NCBI GenBank assembly: GCA_934096535.1
Contig: CAKOMC010000008.1
Coordinates: forward strand, 1-41,696
Direction of reading: 5' to 3'
Length of the DNA stretch: 41,696 nucleotides
From: an uncultured Bacilli bacterium
GTDB lineage: Bacteria > Bacillota_I > Bacilli_A > RF39 > UBA660
Positions 25,327 to 32,997 of the stretch are shown piece after piece. Position 1 is the first letter of the stretch, and every line of letters starts with the position of its first letter. The notes under the pieces were generated by a model. It saw only the letters and a list, made by a program, of their open reading frames with translations. It had not been told where the DNA came from and searched no databases. The translations under genes were made by a program, and so were the position numbers.

Positions 25327-27084
25327 TTATTTAGTTAAAAGATAATAAGTACTTTCAACATCACTATTTAAATATAAAATTTCTTTTTCTTGGTTATAAT
25401 CGGTATTAGCAAGAATTTTTTTAATAACACTATCTTTATCTAACCAGTTTTTAACACAGACAATAATACTATCCTTATTTTTTAAAAATTCATCGTTTTT
25501 TAATAAACTATAATCATAAATATTATTATTTAAAATCAGGTGTTTTTCATAAATGTTAAATTCTGGCATCGAGGAAAGATGGGTAAAATAATTATCATAA
25601 ACATAAATAAATGGCGTGGTCTTATTATCTTTAGCTAATTCGATAGACTTAGCATAGTCAGTATAAAGATAAACAGGATTACTAGTTTTAATGCCAACTA
25701 AACTGATTCCTAGAATTATTAAGATGCTAATTGTAGTAAAATATTTATTATCATAAAAGATATTAAATAAATAAACTAAAAGTAAGGCAAACAAAGGAAA
25801 TAATAACATGATATATCTTGAAGTATAATTTTCACCTAAAAAAGGAGCAATCTTTGCAACAACAACGATAAATAATATCATGGGACTAAACAAATTAAGT
25901 AAAAGTTTTTTATTCTTTAAAGTATTATTTTTACCAAAGAAGTAACCCATCCCCATAAATAAGAAGCAAACGACTAAGGTAAAGATTTTTTCTAAGCTAA
26001 ACATTTTTAGAAGAGCATTATTATAATACTTTAAATTAGTTAGTAAACTACGACCATTATCTTCGGCTCCCAAGCCACGGTAAGAAAAGAAGATTTGATA
26101 AATACTTACGGGATAGAAGATAATGCCAATTACGGCTGGAATAACATGGACTAATAAATATTTGCCTACTTTTTGATATTCTTTTTTAAATAATAAATAG
26201 ATTGCATTTAAGATAAAGACTAAAACAATATAAATACAGAAATAATATTGAGTTAGAAAGCCACCTAGAATACACAAAATCCAAGGCCATTTTTTCTTAA
26301 TTGTATAATCATTTTTGATAAGATCGACAGTCAAATAGAAATACCAAATACTAAAGAAAGTTAGCATCATATACATACGGTGAAAACTTACGGTGCTAAT
26401 GGCTCCTATACTTAACCCATAAAGTAAAATTGTGGGAGCACTTATTTTTGATTTTCCTAGTCTTTTGCATATTTTATCTAGAAAATAAAGAGTTCCTAAG
26501 AAAAAAATCATATTTAAGGTAAAGCCTATATATTTAGTAAATTTTCCATAAAAAATACTGGATACTAAATGCATACAAAAGTAAAATAATGGTGGGTGCA
26601 CATCAAAGGCTTGATTAATATAAACAGAACGATAATTAAAAACATCACCCTTGCCAATTGTTAAATAATCATGAGCGTCTTTATTGCTTTTCCAGGTTGG
26701 CACTTCTTTAAAAAGAACCTCATTTTTAGAAAATTCCGGATAATTATTATTAGGTTTATCCTTTAGAAAAGTTATTAATTTATTAATATCATGACTACCT
26801 ATAACCTCCCGATATAAAATATCCATATTACCTTGGGCATAACCATAATTACGATAGACATTATCATATTTATAATTGCTAGAACCATAAGAAAACATTT
26901 CATCCTCATGATATCCTTGCTTTTTATCAACATAATAAAACATTGTAATAATAGAAAGAATAACGGCTATAAGGGTTAACTTATTATTTTTTAATTTTTG
27001 AAGAAAACTTATCTTTTTATTATTATAGTTTAAGGTTTTTATATTTTTACTTTTTTCTTTTATTTGATTATTCTTCGTTTTCAC
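25327..27084 (-). CDS. GT-C/GT39-like polytopic membrane glycosyltransferase
   Basis: 585 aa with a basic, Asn/Lys-rich cytoplasmic N-terminus (about 1-35) and roughly ten transmembrane helices. The first extracytoplasmic loop carries HEDEMFSYGSS (about residues 58-70), the place where GT-C enzymes of the GT39/ArnT type keep their catalytic acidic pair, and VHPPLFYF at about 160 recalls the PPL motif that family has after loop 1. It probably transfers a sugar from a polyprenyl carrier to a surface acceptor. I prefer the GTG at 27084 to that at 27093 because GGAAGGTGA then lies at a proper distance; either overlaps the end of rmuC, so the two are coupled. Exact substrate unknown. Confidence 0.7.
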   Translation of the reverse strand: MKTKNNQIKEKSKNIKTLNYNNKKISFLQKLKNNKLTLIAVILSIITMFYYVDKKQGYHEDEMFSYGSSNYKYDNVYRNYGYAQGNMDILYREVIGSHDINKLITFLKDKPNNNYPEFSKNEVLFKEVPTWKSNKDAHDYLTIGKGDVFNYRSVYINQAFDVHPPLFYFCMHLVSSIFYGKFTKYIGFTLNMIFFLGTLYFLDKICKRLGKSKISAPTILLYGLSIGAISTVSFHRMYMMLTFFSIWYFYLTVDLIKNDYTIKKKWPWILCILGGFLTQYYFCIYIVLVFILNAIYLLFKKEYQKVGKYLLVHVIPAVIGIIFYPVSIYQIFFSYRGLGAEDNGRSLLTNLKYYNNALLKMFSLEKIFTLVVCFLFMGMGYFFGKNNTLKNKKLLLNLFSPMILFIVVVAKIAPFLGENYTSRYIMLLFPLFALLLVYLFNIFYDNKYFTTISILIILGISLVGIKTSNPVYLYTDYAKSIELAKDNKTTPFIYVYDNYFTHLSSMPEFNIYEKHLILNNNIYDYSLLKNDEFLKNKDSIIVCVKNWLDKDSVIKKILANTDYNQEKEILYLNSDVESTYYLLTK

Positions 27085-28165
27085 AGTACTCACCTTCCTT
27101 ATTTTCTAGTCCTTTTAAATTAACTTCGTTAACTTTAGCAAACCTTGAGGTTATTTTATCCGTTGTAATATTAATATCTTTGACATCTTTGGATACCGCA
27201 TCAATGTTTTTTGATAATTTATCCCAACGCACACGATATTTTTGAAATTCATCACTAAGTCGGGATAGTTCACTAGCAATAACTTTCGCATATTTATCTC
27301 TTTTCATATTTTGTAAAATCATGCTAATTGTTGATAAAGTGCTAACTAAAGTTGTTGGGGATGTTATAAAAACATTATTTTTATAAGCATAAGATACTAG
27401 TTCAGGATAATAAGCATTTATTTCAGCAAATATGGCCTCGGCTGGTAAAAACATTATTGCTTGATAACTAGTCTCACCTTTAATAATATATTTATCTTTA
27501 ATGGCATCAATATGTTTCTTGACATCATTTTTAAAGTTTTTAGCATACATATTTCTTAAATCAATACTAACTTTACGGTCCACCATCTTCTGATAATTTT
27601 CCAAAGGAAATTTACTATCAATACAGATGTGCCCAAGAGGTTCGGGAGCAAAGATTATAGAATCAGCAATATAGCCATTACTTAAAGTATATTGAAGCTG
27701 ATAGATTTCTTTGTTACCTTCCCCAAAGATACTGCTTAGAATATAATTTAGACTAACTTCTCCGTAAATGCCTCTTGTTTTTTTATCAGTTAAGACACCT
27801 TGTAAGGCAATGATATCACTACTTAAATTATCAATTCGTTTTTGAGCCTCGTCTATCTTACTTAATCTTTCTAAAATATTAGTAAAAGTCTTATTAGTTT
27901 CTTTAAAATTTTCATCTAAATTAAGGTTAACTCTTTCATTTATTTTTAATAAATTACTCGTAATCTCATTATTTAAAGACTTAAAATCATCATTTAACCC
28001 CTTACTAAAATCATACTTAAAATCTAAAATATCTTTAGTAAGCTTAGTCTCCATCTTTCCTAGTCTTTCCACTATATCATTATTATTACTTCTTTTTTTA
28101 CTAAAAATAACTATTATTAAAAGAATGATAATTAAACTTAATAAACCAATTATTATATAATCCAT
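27068..28165 (-). CDS. rmuC: RmuC family protein
   Basis: 365 aa: an N-terminal membrane anchor (residues 3-22), a coiled-coil (about 30-125) and the conserved RmuC nuclease-like domain (GIYGEVSLNYILSSIFG, IICIDSKFPLENYQ-like segment, MFLPAEAIFAEI, ITSPTTLVSTLSTI). RmuC limits recombination at inverted repeats in E. coli and has a PD-(D/E)XK-like core; its mechanism is poorly known. In a genome that depends on short inverted repeats this is suggestive, but the gene is widespread and no link is shown. Translationally coupled to the downstream membrane glycosyltransferase. Confidence 0.9.
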   Translation of the reverse strand: MDYIIIGLLSLIIILLIIVIFSKKRSNNNDIVERLGKMETKLTKDILDFKYDFSKGLNDDFKSLNNEITSNLLKINERVNLNLDENFKETNKTFTNILERLSKIDEAQKRIDNLSSDIIALQGVLTDKKTRGIYGEVSLNYILSSIFGEGNKEIYQLQYTLSNGYIADSIIFAPEPLGHICIDSKFPLENYQKMVDRKVSIDLRNMYAKNFKNDVKKHIDAIKDKYIIKGETSYQAIMFLPAEAIFAEINAYYPELVSYAYKNNVFITSPTTLVSTLSTISMILQNMKRDKYAKVIASELSRLSDEFQKYRVRWDKLSKNIDAVSKDVKDINITTDKITSRFAKVNEVNLKGLENKEGEYCENEE

Positions 28166-28279
28166 AGATACTTCCTTTCCTTAACCTAATTATACAATTT
28201 ATTATATTTTATATCTACAAAATGCAGCAACGATAACTTTTAGAACACGAATTTTTGAACATTTTATATTAGAGAAAAA

Positions 28280-29290
28280 CTATTTGTTTTCTTCATTTAA
28301 TACTTTTTCAACTTCATTTATTAGTTGTTCTTTATCAGGAATATAATATGTATATGTTGATGCAAAAACATTATTAGATATTCCATTTAAAGCAAATTCC
28401 ATAAGTACATTATCTTTTTCCGCACAAAGTATAATACCTATTGGTTTATTGTCGTACTCATCGTTTATAATTTGTTCATAATAATTCAAATATAAATTCA
28501 TTTGTCCTAAATTTTCTGCTTTTAAATCATTCATTTTTAAATCTATCAAAACATAAGATTTTAAAAATTTATTATAGAAAACCATATCAACATAATAATT
28601 AGTATTGTTGATTGTTATTCTTTGTTGACTACCAACAAACATAAATCCTTTACCAAGTTCCAGCAAAAATTCTTCTATATGTTTAATCAATTTATATTCT
28701 AGATCTTTTTCTAACAATGGTTTTTGTTCTTTTATACCTAGAAATTCAAATACATATGGTTCTTTTATTAAATCACTTGGTGTTGCTAGTGATTGTCCTT
28801 TTTTAGACATTTCTAATACTTTTTCTTTATTTGCTTTACCGTCAGATAATAATAATCTTTCAAATAAGGATGTGTCTAATTGCCTTTGAAGTTCTCTAAC
28901 ACTCCAATGAGAATTAATACATTCTTTCTCATAAAATTTTCTTTTAACCTCATCTTTAATGATTATTAACTCATTATAATGTGTCCATGTTAATTCCATA
29001 TTTATTTCTTCAAAATTAGGATAAGTTTTATAAAACATTCTCATATATTTAAGATTCGTATAAGAATATCCCTTTCCTAAATATTTAGTTAATTCTTTAG
29101 AAAGACTTTTTATTACTTCTCTTCCATATTCCAAGCGATTATTATACTTATTTTCATTTGAAACTATAATTCTTCCAATATTCCAATAAACATAAATTAT
29201 TGAATTGTTAACTTCCTTCACTAATTTTATTTTTGCTTCGTTTACTAAACTTGTTATTTCATTAACCATTTTTTTATTATCATCTAACAT
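28280..29290 (-). CDS. DUF1016/YhcG-type PD-(D/E)XK nuclease
   Basis: 336 aa. The N-terminal domain (about 1-150) has the DUF1016 signature (YVYWNIGRIIV, YGREVIKSLSKELT, YSYTNLKYMRMFY, WTHYNELIIIKD). The C-terminal PD-(D/E)XK domain (about 185-320) carries VDMVFYNKFLKSYVLIDLKM, with Asp and IDLK as metal-binding residues, then LGQMNLYLNYYE. This family is common in prophages, islands and restriction-associated loci; YhcG-type proteins have been proposed as nucleases in defence or plasmid maintenance. It sits at the edge of a degraded phage-regulator zone (29394-30083) and behind a perfect 28-bp palindrome, so it is probably an acquired gene under local control. Confidence 0.85.
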   Translation of the reverse strand: MLDDNKKMVNEITSLVNEAKIKLVKEVNNSIIYVYWNIGRIIVSNENKYNNRLEYGREVIKSLSKELTKYLGKGYSYTNLKYMRMFYKTYPNFEEINMELTWTHYNELIIIKDEVKRKFYEKECINSHWSVRELQRQLDTSLFERLLLSDGKANKEKVLEMSKKGQSLATPSDLIKEPYVFEFLGIKEQKPLLEKDLEYKLIKHIEEFLLELGKGFMFVGSQQRITINNTNYYVDMVFYNKFLKSYVLIDLKMNDLKAENLGQMNLYLNYYEQIINDEYDNKPIGIILCAEKDNVLMEFALNGISNNVFASTYTYYIPDKEQLINEVEKVLNEENK

Positions 29291-29306
29291 ATTTATTCCT
29301 TTCTAC

Positions 29307-29334
29307 GAATTGGTCAGTCGCGACTGACCAATTC
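29307..29334. promoter_or_regulatory. Perfect 28-bp palindrome upstream of the DUF1016 gene
   Basis: Half-site GAATTGGTCAGTCG (29307-29320) followed at once by its exact complement (29321-29334), with no loop. It is 16 bp before the start codon, directly upstream of the ribosome site AAAGGAA. Likely a dimeric repressor operator; with no spacer it is a poor RNA hairpin and lacks a T-run, so a terminator is unlikely. Confidence 0.7.
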
Positions 29335-29393
29335 ACTTTATGACCACTTACTTGTATGTTGTAATAATCTGCTTTTTTTACGACCATTATTAT

Positions 29394-29537
29394 TTAATTT
29401 TCTTTTCCGTTTTCATATTTATTATAGGTTGATTTATTAACCCCTAAAACTTTTGCTATCTCATAATATTTTTTCATTGAATTAGGTTTACTTAAATTAA
29501 GTGCGATATATTTTTGGTTATCACTTGTAACGACCAT
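29394..29537 (-). pseudogene. Truncated XRE-type HTH gene (relic 1)
   Basis: 47 codons from ATG at 29537: the segment MKKYYEIAKVLGVNKSTYNKYENGKEN is the front half of an XRE/Cro helix-turn-helix; the domain stops at the YENG turn, so helices 4-5 and any C-terminal domain are missing. It could still be translated, but not as a complete DNA-binding domain. Confidence 0.6.
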
Positions 29538-29555
29538 TGAATAACTAGATAATTG

Positions 29556-29695
29556 TTATTGTTCTTTTAAAGTTAATTCTGGCATATCTTCAAAAAAATA
29601 ATTTATTGATACTTTATAAAATCTTGCTAAATTTCTTAATATTTATAATTATTTCTATTTACGCCAATAACTTCACATATTTCATTTTTTCTCAC
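29556..29695 (-). pseudogene. Broken XRE-type HTH gene (relic 2)
   Basis: From GTG at 29695 (GAGAGG upstream) the frame reads RKNEICEVIGVNRNNYKY and stops; in another frame it resumes as ILRNLARFYKVSINYFFEDMPELTLKEQ up to 29556. Together these are an XRE regulator from which about 12-14 codons around the YENGxxxP turn have been lost with a frameshift. Confidence 0.8.
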
Positions 29696-29719
29696 AAGTA
29701 TGCCTCTCTTCTAATTTAT

Positions 29720-29738
29720 ATTATATCAAAACTTGATA
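29720..29738 (-). promoter_or_regulatory. Old promoter/operator of XRE relic 2
   Basis: Minus-strand TATAAT (29720-29725) overlapping an inverted repeat TATCAA-AAC-TTGATA (29724-29738), the usual layout for XRE autoregulation. Confidence 0.5.
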
Positions 29739-29780
29739 CATTTGGCTGTTTATTATTAAAATTTTATTTCCCAAAAGTTA

Positions 29781-30083
29781 TCATAGCACCATAGCAACTA
29801 CTTGCTCTGTAAAAGCATATGATATTTTTCTAGTCCCACCATATTGATTCTGAATACTTGAAGTCCCAACTTGGGACTTCATGTTTAAATATTCATCTTT
29901 TGTTAATTGAAAGACATATCTTTCAGAAAATTTATTTAAATGTCTTTTAACAGCTTGATTTATTGTTTTTGTTCCATTTTTACTCTAATAAAGTCTAGCT
30001 AAATCAGAGTCCAGCGTTGCATGTTGACCTCTAATTTCATAAATAACCTTTTCAATTTTACTATTTTTTACTAAATTTTCCGT
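29781..30083 (-). pseudogene. Decayed ORF6N-domain phage antirepressor gene
   Basis: The 101-codon frame reads ENLVKNSKIEKVIYEIRGQHATLDSDLARLY, then a TAG stop (29985-29987), then INQAVKRHLNKFSERYVFQLTKDEYLNMKSQVGTSS and AFTEQVVAM before a TGA. This is the ORF6N (KilA-N-type) domain of phage antirepressors. Three lesions are visible: the start codon is ACG (30081-30083) 5 nt after a perfect GGGAGG ribosome site, where ATG is expected; the internal stop falls after LARLY; and the protein ends at the conserved AFTEQ.VAM motif, with the remainder gone. Confidence 0.88.
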
Positions 30084-30092
30084 TTTTCCTCC

Positions 30093-30122
30093 CAAAAAAG
30101 AGAATACCCGTATTAAGTATTC
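30093..30122 (-). terminator. Possible terminator upstream of the ORF6N relic
   Basis: Minus-strand GAATAC-loop-GTATTC then TCTTTTTT. No intact gene lies between it and the RNase J terminator, so what it served is unclear. Confidence 0.45.
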
Positions 30123-30243
30123 CCGAATAGATATATTTTTCTTGCCCCAAAATATAAATTATCGACATAAGTTTTGATGTATTAACACTTGGCAAGTAAA
30201 TCAATACAATATTATTGTAACAATTTTTACCACATTCTTCAAC

Positions 30244-30272
30244 AAAAAAAGTATAGAAAATTTTCTACACTT
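30244..30272 (-). terminator. Terminator of the RNase J-like gene
   Basis: AAGTGTAGAAAA pairs with TTTTCTATACTT on the minus strand (one G-U pair), followed by seven T; the stem contains the stop codon. Confidence 0.8.
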
Positions 30273-31899
30273 CTTGAATTACAGCAATAATCATAGGCTT
30301 GCATTCGGTTTCATTATATAAATACTTACCTAATTCTTCCCTAATTTCTGTCTTAATCTTTGTATATTCTACATATCTATCAGTTATATTTCTAGTAATA
30401 ACATCTAACGAAATATTTTTAATTTCATTTATCATATCTTTACTATCTTTAATATAGATAAATCCTCTGGTTGTAACTTCAGGTCCGACTAAGATTTCTC
30501 TAGTTTTTTTAGAGATAGTAGCAGAAATTAAGACAATACCGTTTTCACTTAACATTTGACGATCTTTAATAACTAAGTCGCCAACATCATCATTACTCTT
30601 GCCATCAATTAAAACATCATTAATCTTAATATTTTTAAAGTTATCTTGTAAAACGCCATTATTAATTTCCACAATATCGCCATTTTGTTTTAATAAAATA
30701 TTGCTATCGGGAATACCTAAACTACTAGCAAGGTCAGCATTATTTACCATATAACGATACTCACCCTTAACAGGCATATAGTATTTAGGATTTAATAATT
30801 TAATCATTAACATTAAATCTTCTTTAGAAGCATGATGTAAGATGGTTTTACCCTTAGGAATAGAAACTATTTCACAACCGTGCATTGCTAAATCATTTTC
30901 AATTTTTACTAATAATTTTTCGTTTTCATCATATCTTGGTTCAGCAAAAACAATGGTATCAGTTTCTTTTAAATGAATAAATTTATCATAACCACTTAAT
31001 ACTTTACTAATACAAGCATAAGGATTTTGCTTGCTATCAGCCATTAATATAATGGCATCTTTATCATCAATATTCGATAAGTCGCCAAGTAAACCTTCTT
31101 GAACTTCTAAGTATTTCTCTTTGATTGACATATCAATTAGATTTTGTAATTGTTTACCCATAACAACAATTTTACGGTGTGTATTTTTAGCAGCCTCAAA
31201 AATTTCTTGAATAGTATAAAGATGAGTTGGTAAGACTAAGAACATTAAACGATTTTTAGTATGACTAATAGCTTCTTTGAATACTCCTACTAAACGATGA
31301 TTTGGTGAAGTATGTCCACTTTTTTCTGAAAATGATGATTCTTGTAAAAGTGCTAAAACGCCTTTTTTACCCACATAAGCAATTTTTCCTAAATCCATGT
31401 CGTAAGCACCACGCATTAATGGGTCGATAATAAAATCCCCTGTATAACAGATAGCGCCATCTTTAGTGTTAATAACATACATTACAGCATCTGGTGTTGA
31501 ATGAGAAACACTGATTGGGAAAATGCTAACATCTCTAAAGTTCAATTTTTTATGTGGTTCAATCTCGACAATATTTTTAGGATTTAAACCATCAGATTCT
31601 AAAACATACTTTGTAAATTTAGTACAATATACTTTTAAATTAGGAATCATTCTAACTAAATCATTTGTAGCCCCCATATTTTCATAATGTCCATGGGTTA
31701 GAAATAATCCCTTAATTTTCTTTTTATTTTTGACTAAATATTCAAAATCTGGAATAATATAATCTATTCCATATAAATTTTCGGTAGCAAATTTTAACCC
31801 ACAATCTAAAATGAAGATAGCATTATCCACTTCGACTACATAGGTATTTTTACCGGTTTCACTAAGGCCACCAAGGCCCATAATTTTTATTTTACTCAT
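30265..31899 (-). CDS. RNase J family protein with degenerate metal site (RNase J2-like)
   Basis: 544-aa metallo-beta-lactamase/beta-CASP protein of normal length for RNase J. The fold markers are present (LGGLSETGKNTYVVEVDNAIFILDCG at 9-34; THGHYENMG; HSTPDAV with His133; YTGDFIID with Asp155; C-terminal domain to 544). The active-site signature HxHxDH has become His69-Gly-His71-Tyr-Glu73-Asn74, and the PVHGEYR motif reads PVKGEYR (Lys378 for His). Two metal-binding histidines and the Asp are therefore replaced. In Bacillus, RNase J2 is similarly degenerate and works mainly as a partner of RNase J1 in mRNA decay, so I expect a second, catalytic RNase J elsewhere. A promoter and terminator frame it as a single gene. 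Confidence 0.9.
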   Translation of the reverse strand: MSKIKIMGLGGLSETGKNTYVVEVDNAIFILDCGLKFATENLYGIDYIIPDFEYLVKNKKKIKGLFLTHGHYENMGATNDLVRMIPNLKVYCTKFTKYVLESDGLNPKNIVEIEPHKKLNFRDVSIFPISVSHSTPDAVMYVINTKDGAICYTGDFIIDPLMRGAYDMDLGKIAYVGKKGVLALLQESSFSEKSGHTSPNHRLVGVFKEAISHTKNRLMFLVLPTHLYTIQEIFEAAKNTHRKIVVMGKQLQNLIDMSIKEKYLEVQEGLLGDLSNIDDKDAIILMADSKQNPYACISKVLSGYDKFIHLKETDTIVFAEPRYDENEKLLVKIENDLAMHGCEIVSIPKGKTILHHASKEDLMLMIKLLNPKYYMPVKGEYRYMVNNADLASSLGIPDSNILLKQNGDIVEINNGVLQDNFKNIKINDVLIDGKSNDDVGDLVIKDRQMLSENGIVLISATISKKTREILVGPEVTTRGFIYIKDSKDMINEIKNISLDVITRNITDRYVEYTKIKTEIREELGKYLYNETECKPMIIAVIQEV

Positions 31900-31970
31900 A
31901 TAATATAATCAACTTCCTTTTTTTTATTTTTATTTTTTTATTTTAAATAAAGAGGCTACAAACAAGATAC

Positions 31971-31999
31971 ATTATATCAAAAAAAGAGGTGTATTCCAA
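31971..31999 (-). promoter_or_regulatory. Promoter of the RNase J-like gene
   Basis: Minus-strand TTGGAA (31994-31999), 17-bp spacer, TATAAT (31971-31976); a 65-nt A/T-rich leader with AAGGAAG follows. Confidence 0.65.
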
Positions 32000-32000
32000 C

Positions 32001-32843
32001 CTATTTTAAAGATTTTTTGAAAACATAAGCTACTTGTTTTGGCAAGAAAAAGGTAAATGTCAGACGCTTATATAACTTTAAGGCTCCTTCATAAGAAATA
32101 ATAGGATAATTAAAATCACAAAGGTGTAAGTTACCATTTTTTAAAGAGGAAGCAAAGTCTTTATAGCTTAAATTTTTACCACTAGGTCTAAAAGTATAAT
32201 CATCTAGTATTCTTATCTGTCTTAACATATTGGAAGTAAAATCGTAAAGATAGCAATACTGGCTAAGTTGGGTAATGGCATACTTTATAAGAAAAACCTG
32301 ACCAAGTGAATAATTTAAGGTGATTTCTTTAGAATCGTATAAGTTACTGAAACTATTATTATGAAAAATACGCACTAATTCTTTAATAAATTCATCTTCG
32401 GTTAACTTGGAAGCATTGATTTTAGCACTGGTTAGTTGTTCTTTTAACTCGCGTTTTTTACCAATATTGGTACAATTGATTTCTAGTTTTTCTCTTAATA
32501 ATTGATAATAAGTTTTATAACTTTTACGCAATTCTTGTTCATTTACTTTAAGGTTATTCTTAATTTTGGCATAAAGAGTTTTATCATCATCATTACAATA
32601 CTTATGATTTTCTACATCTTTTAGACTTCTAGTTAAATCATCATGTAAAAACAAAAGACCACTTATTGTACACTTTATCGTATTTATGCTTTTTAAAACT
32701 TCTGCAAGTCTTACATCATCAGTACCATCTTCAAGTCTTTGTAATCTATTTTCTACATTTATAACTTCTTTATTAGCATTTAATATCAAGGTTTCATACT
32801 GCCTTTTTTCTAAATTAACCTTCTCTATTAACTCTTTTTTCAT
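32001..32843 (-). CDS. Coiled-coil protein of unknown function
   Basis: 280-aa soluble protein I do not recognise. Residues 1-150 are strongly helical with heptad-like Leu/Ile spacing (VNLEKRQYETLILNANKEVINVENRLQRLED; EQELRKSYKTYYQLLREKLEI), so probably a coiled-coil. The C-terminal half (about 150-280) looks globular (LNYSLGQVFLIKYAITQLSQYCYLYDFTSNMLRQI). No signal or membrane segment. AAAGGAA precedes the ATG. It is followed directly by the RNase J-like promoter, which overlaps its 3' end; it has no visible partner. Confidence 0.75.
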   Translation of the reverse strand: MKKELIEKVNLEKRQYETLILNANKEVINVENRLQRLEDGTDDVRLAEVLKSINTIKCTISGLLFLHDDLTRSLKDVENHKYCNDDDKTLYAKIKNNLKVNEQELRKSYKTYYQLLREKLEINCTNIGKKRELKEQLTSAKINASKLTEDEFIKELVRIFHNNSFSNLYDSKEITLNYSLGQVFLIKYAITQLSQYCYLYDFTSNMLRQIRILDDYTFRPSGKNLSYKDFASSLKNGNLHLCDFNYPIISYEGALKLYKRLTFTFFLPKQVAYVFKKSLK

Positions 32844-32948
32844 ATATTGTTATTCCTTTTTCATTTGTAAAGATATGATAATATTTAATTTCTTTAAAGT
32901 CAACTAAAATTTAATTTTAAACTATCCATAAGTATTTTTATATACTTA

Positions 32949-32972
32949 AAAAAGAAGATTTCTCTTCTTTAA
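32949..32972 (-). terminator. Terminator of the MATE-kinase fusion gene
   Basis: Minus-strand AAAGAAGA-GAAA-TCTTCTTT followed by TTTAAG: 8-bp stem with a stable GAAA tetraloop. Confidence 0.8.
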
Positions 32973-32997
32973 GCAGATATTTTTTAGACTATTTTGA

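Noticed and set aside
29606..29794. A 62-codon frame on the plus strand
   Set aside because: It is antisense to the XRE and ORF6N relics, which have clear homology on the minus strand, and has no ribosome site.
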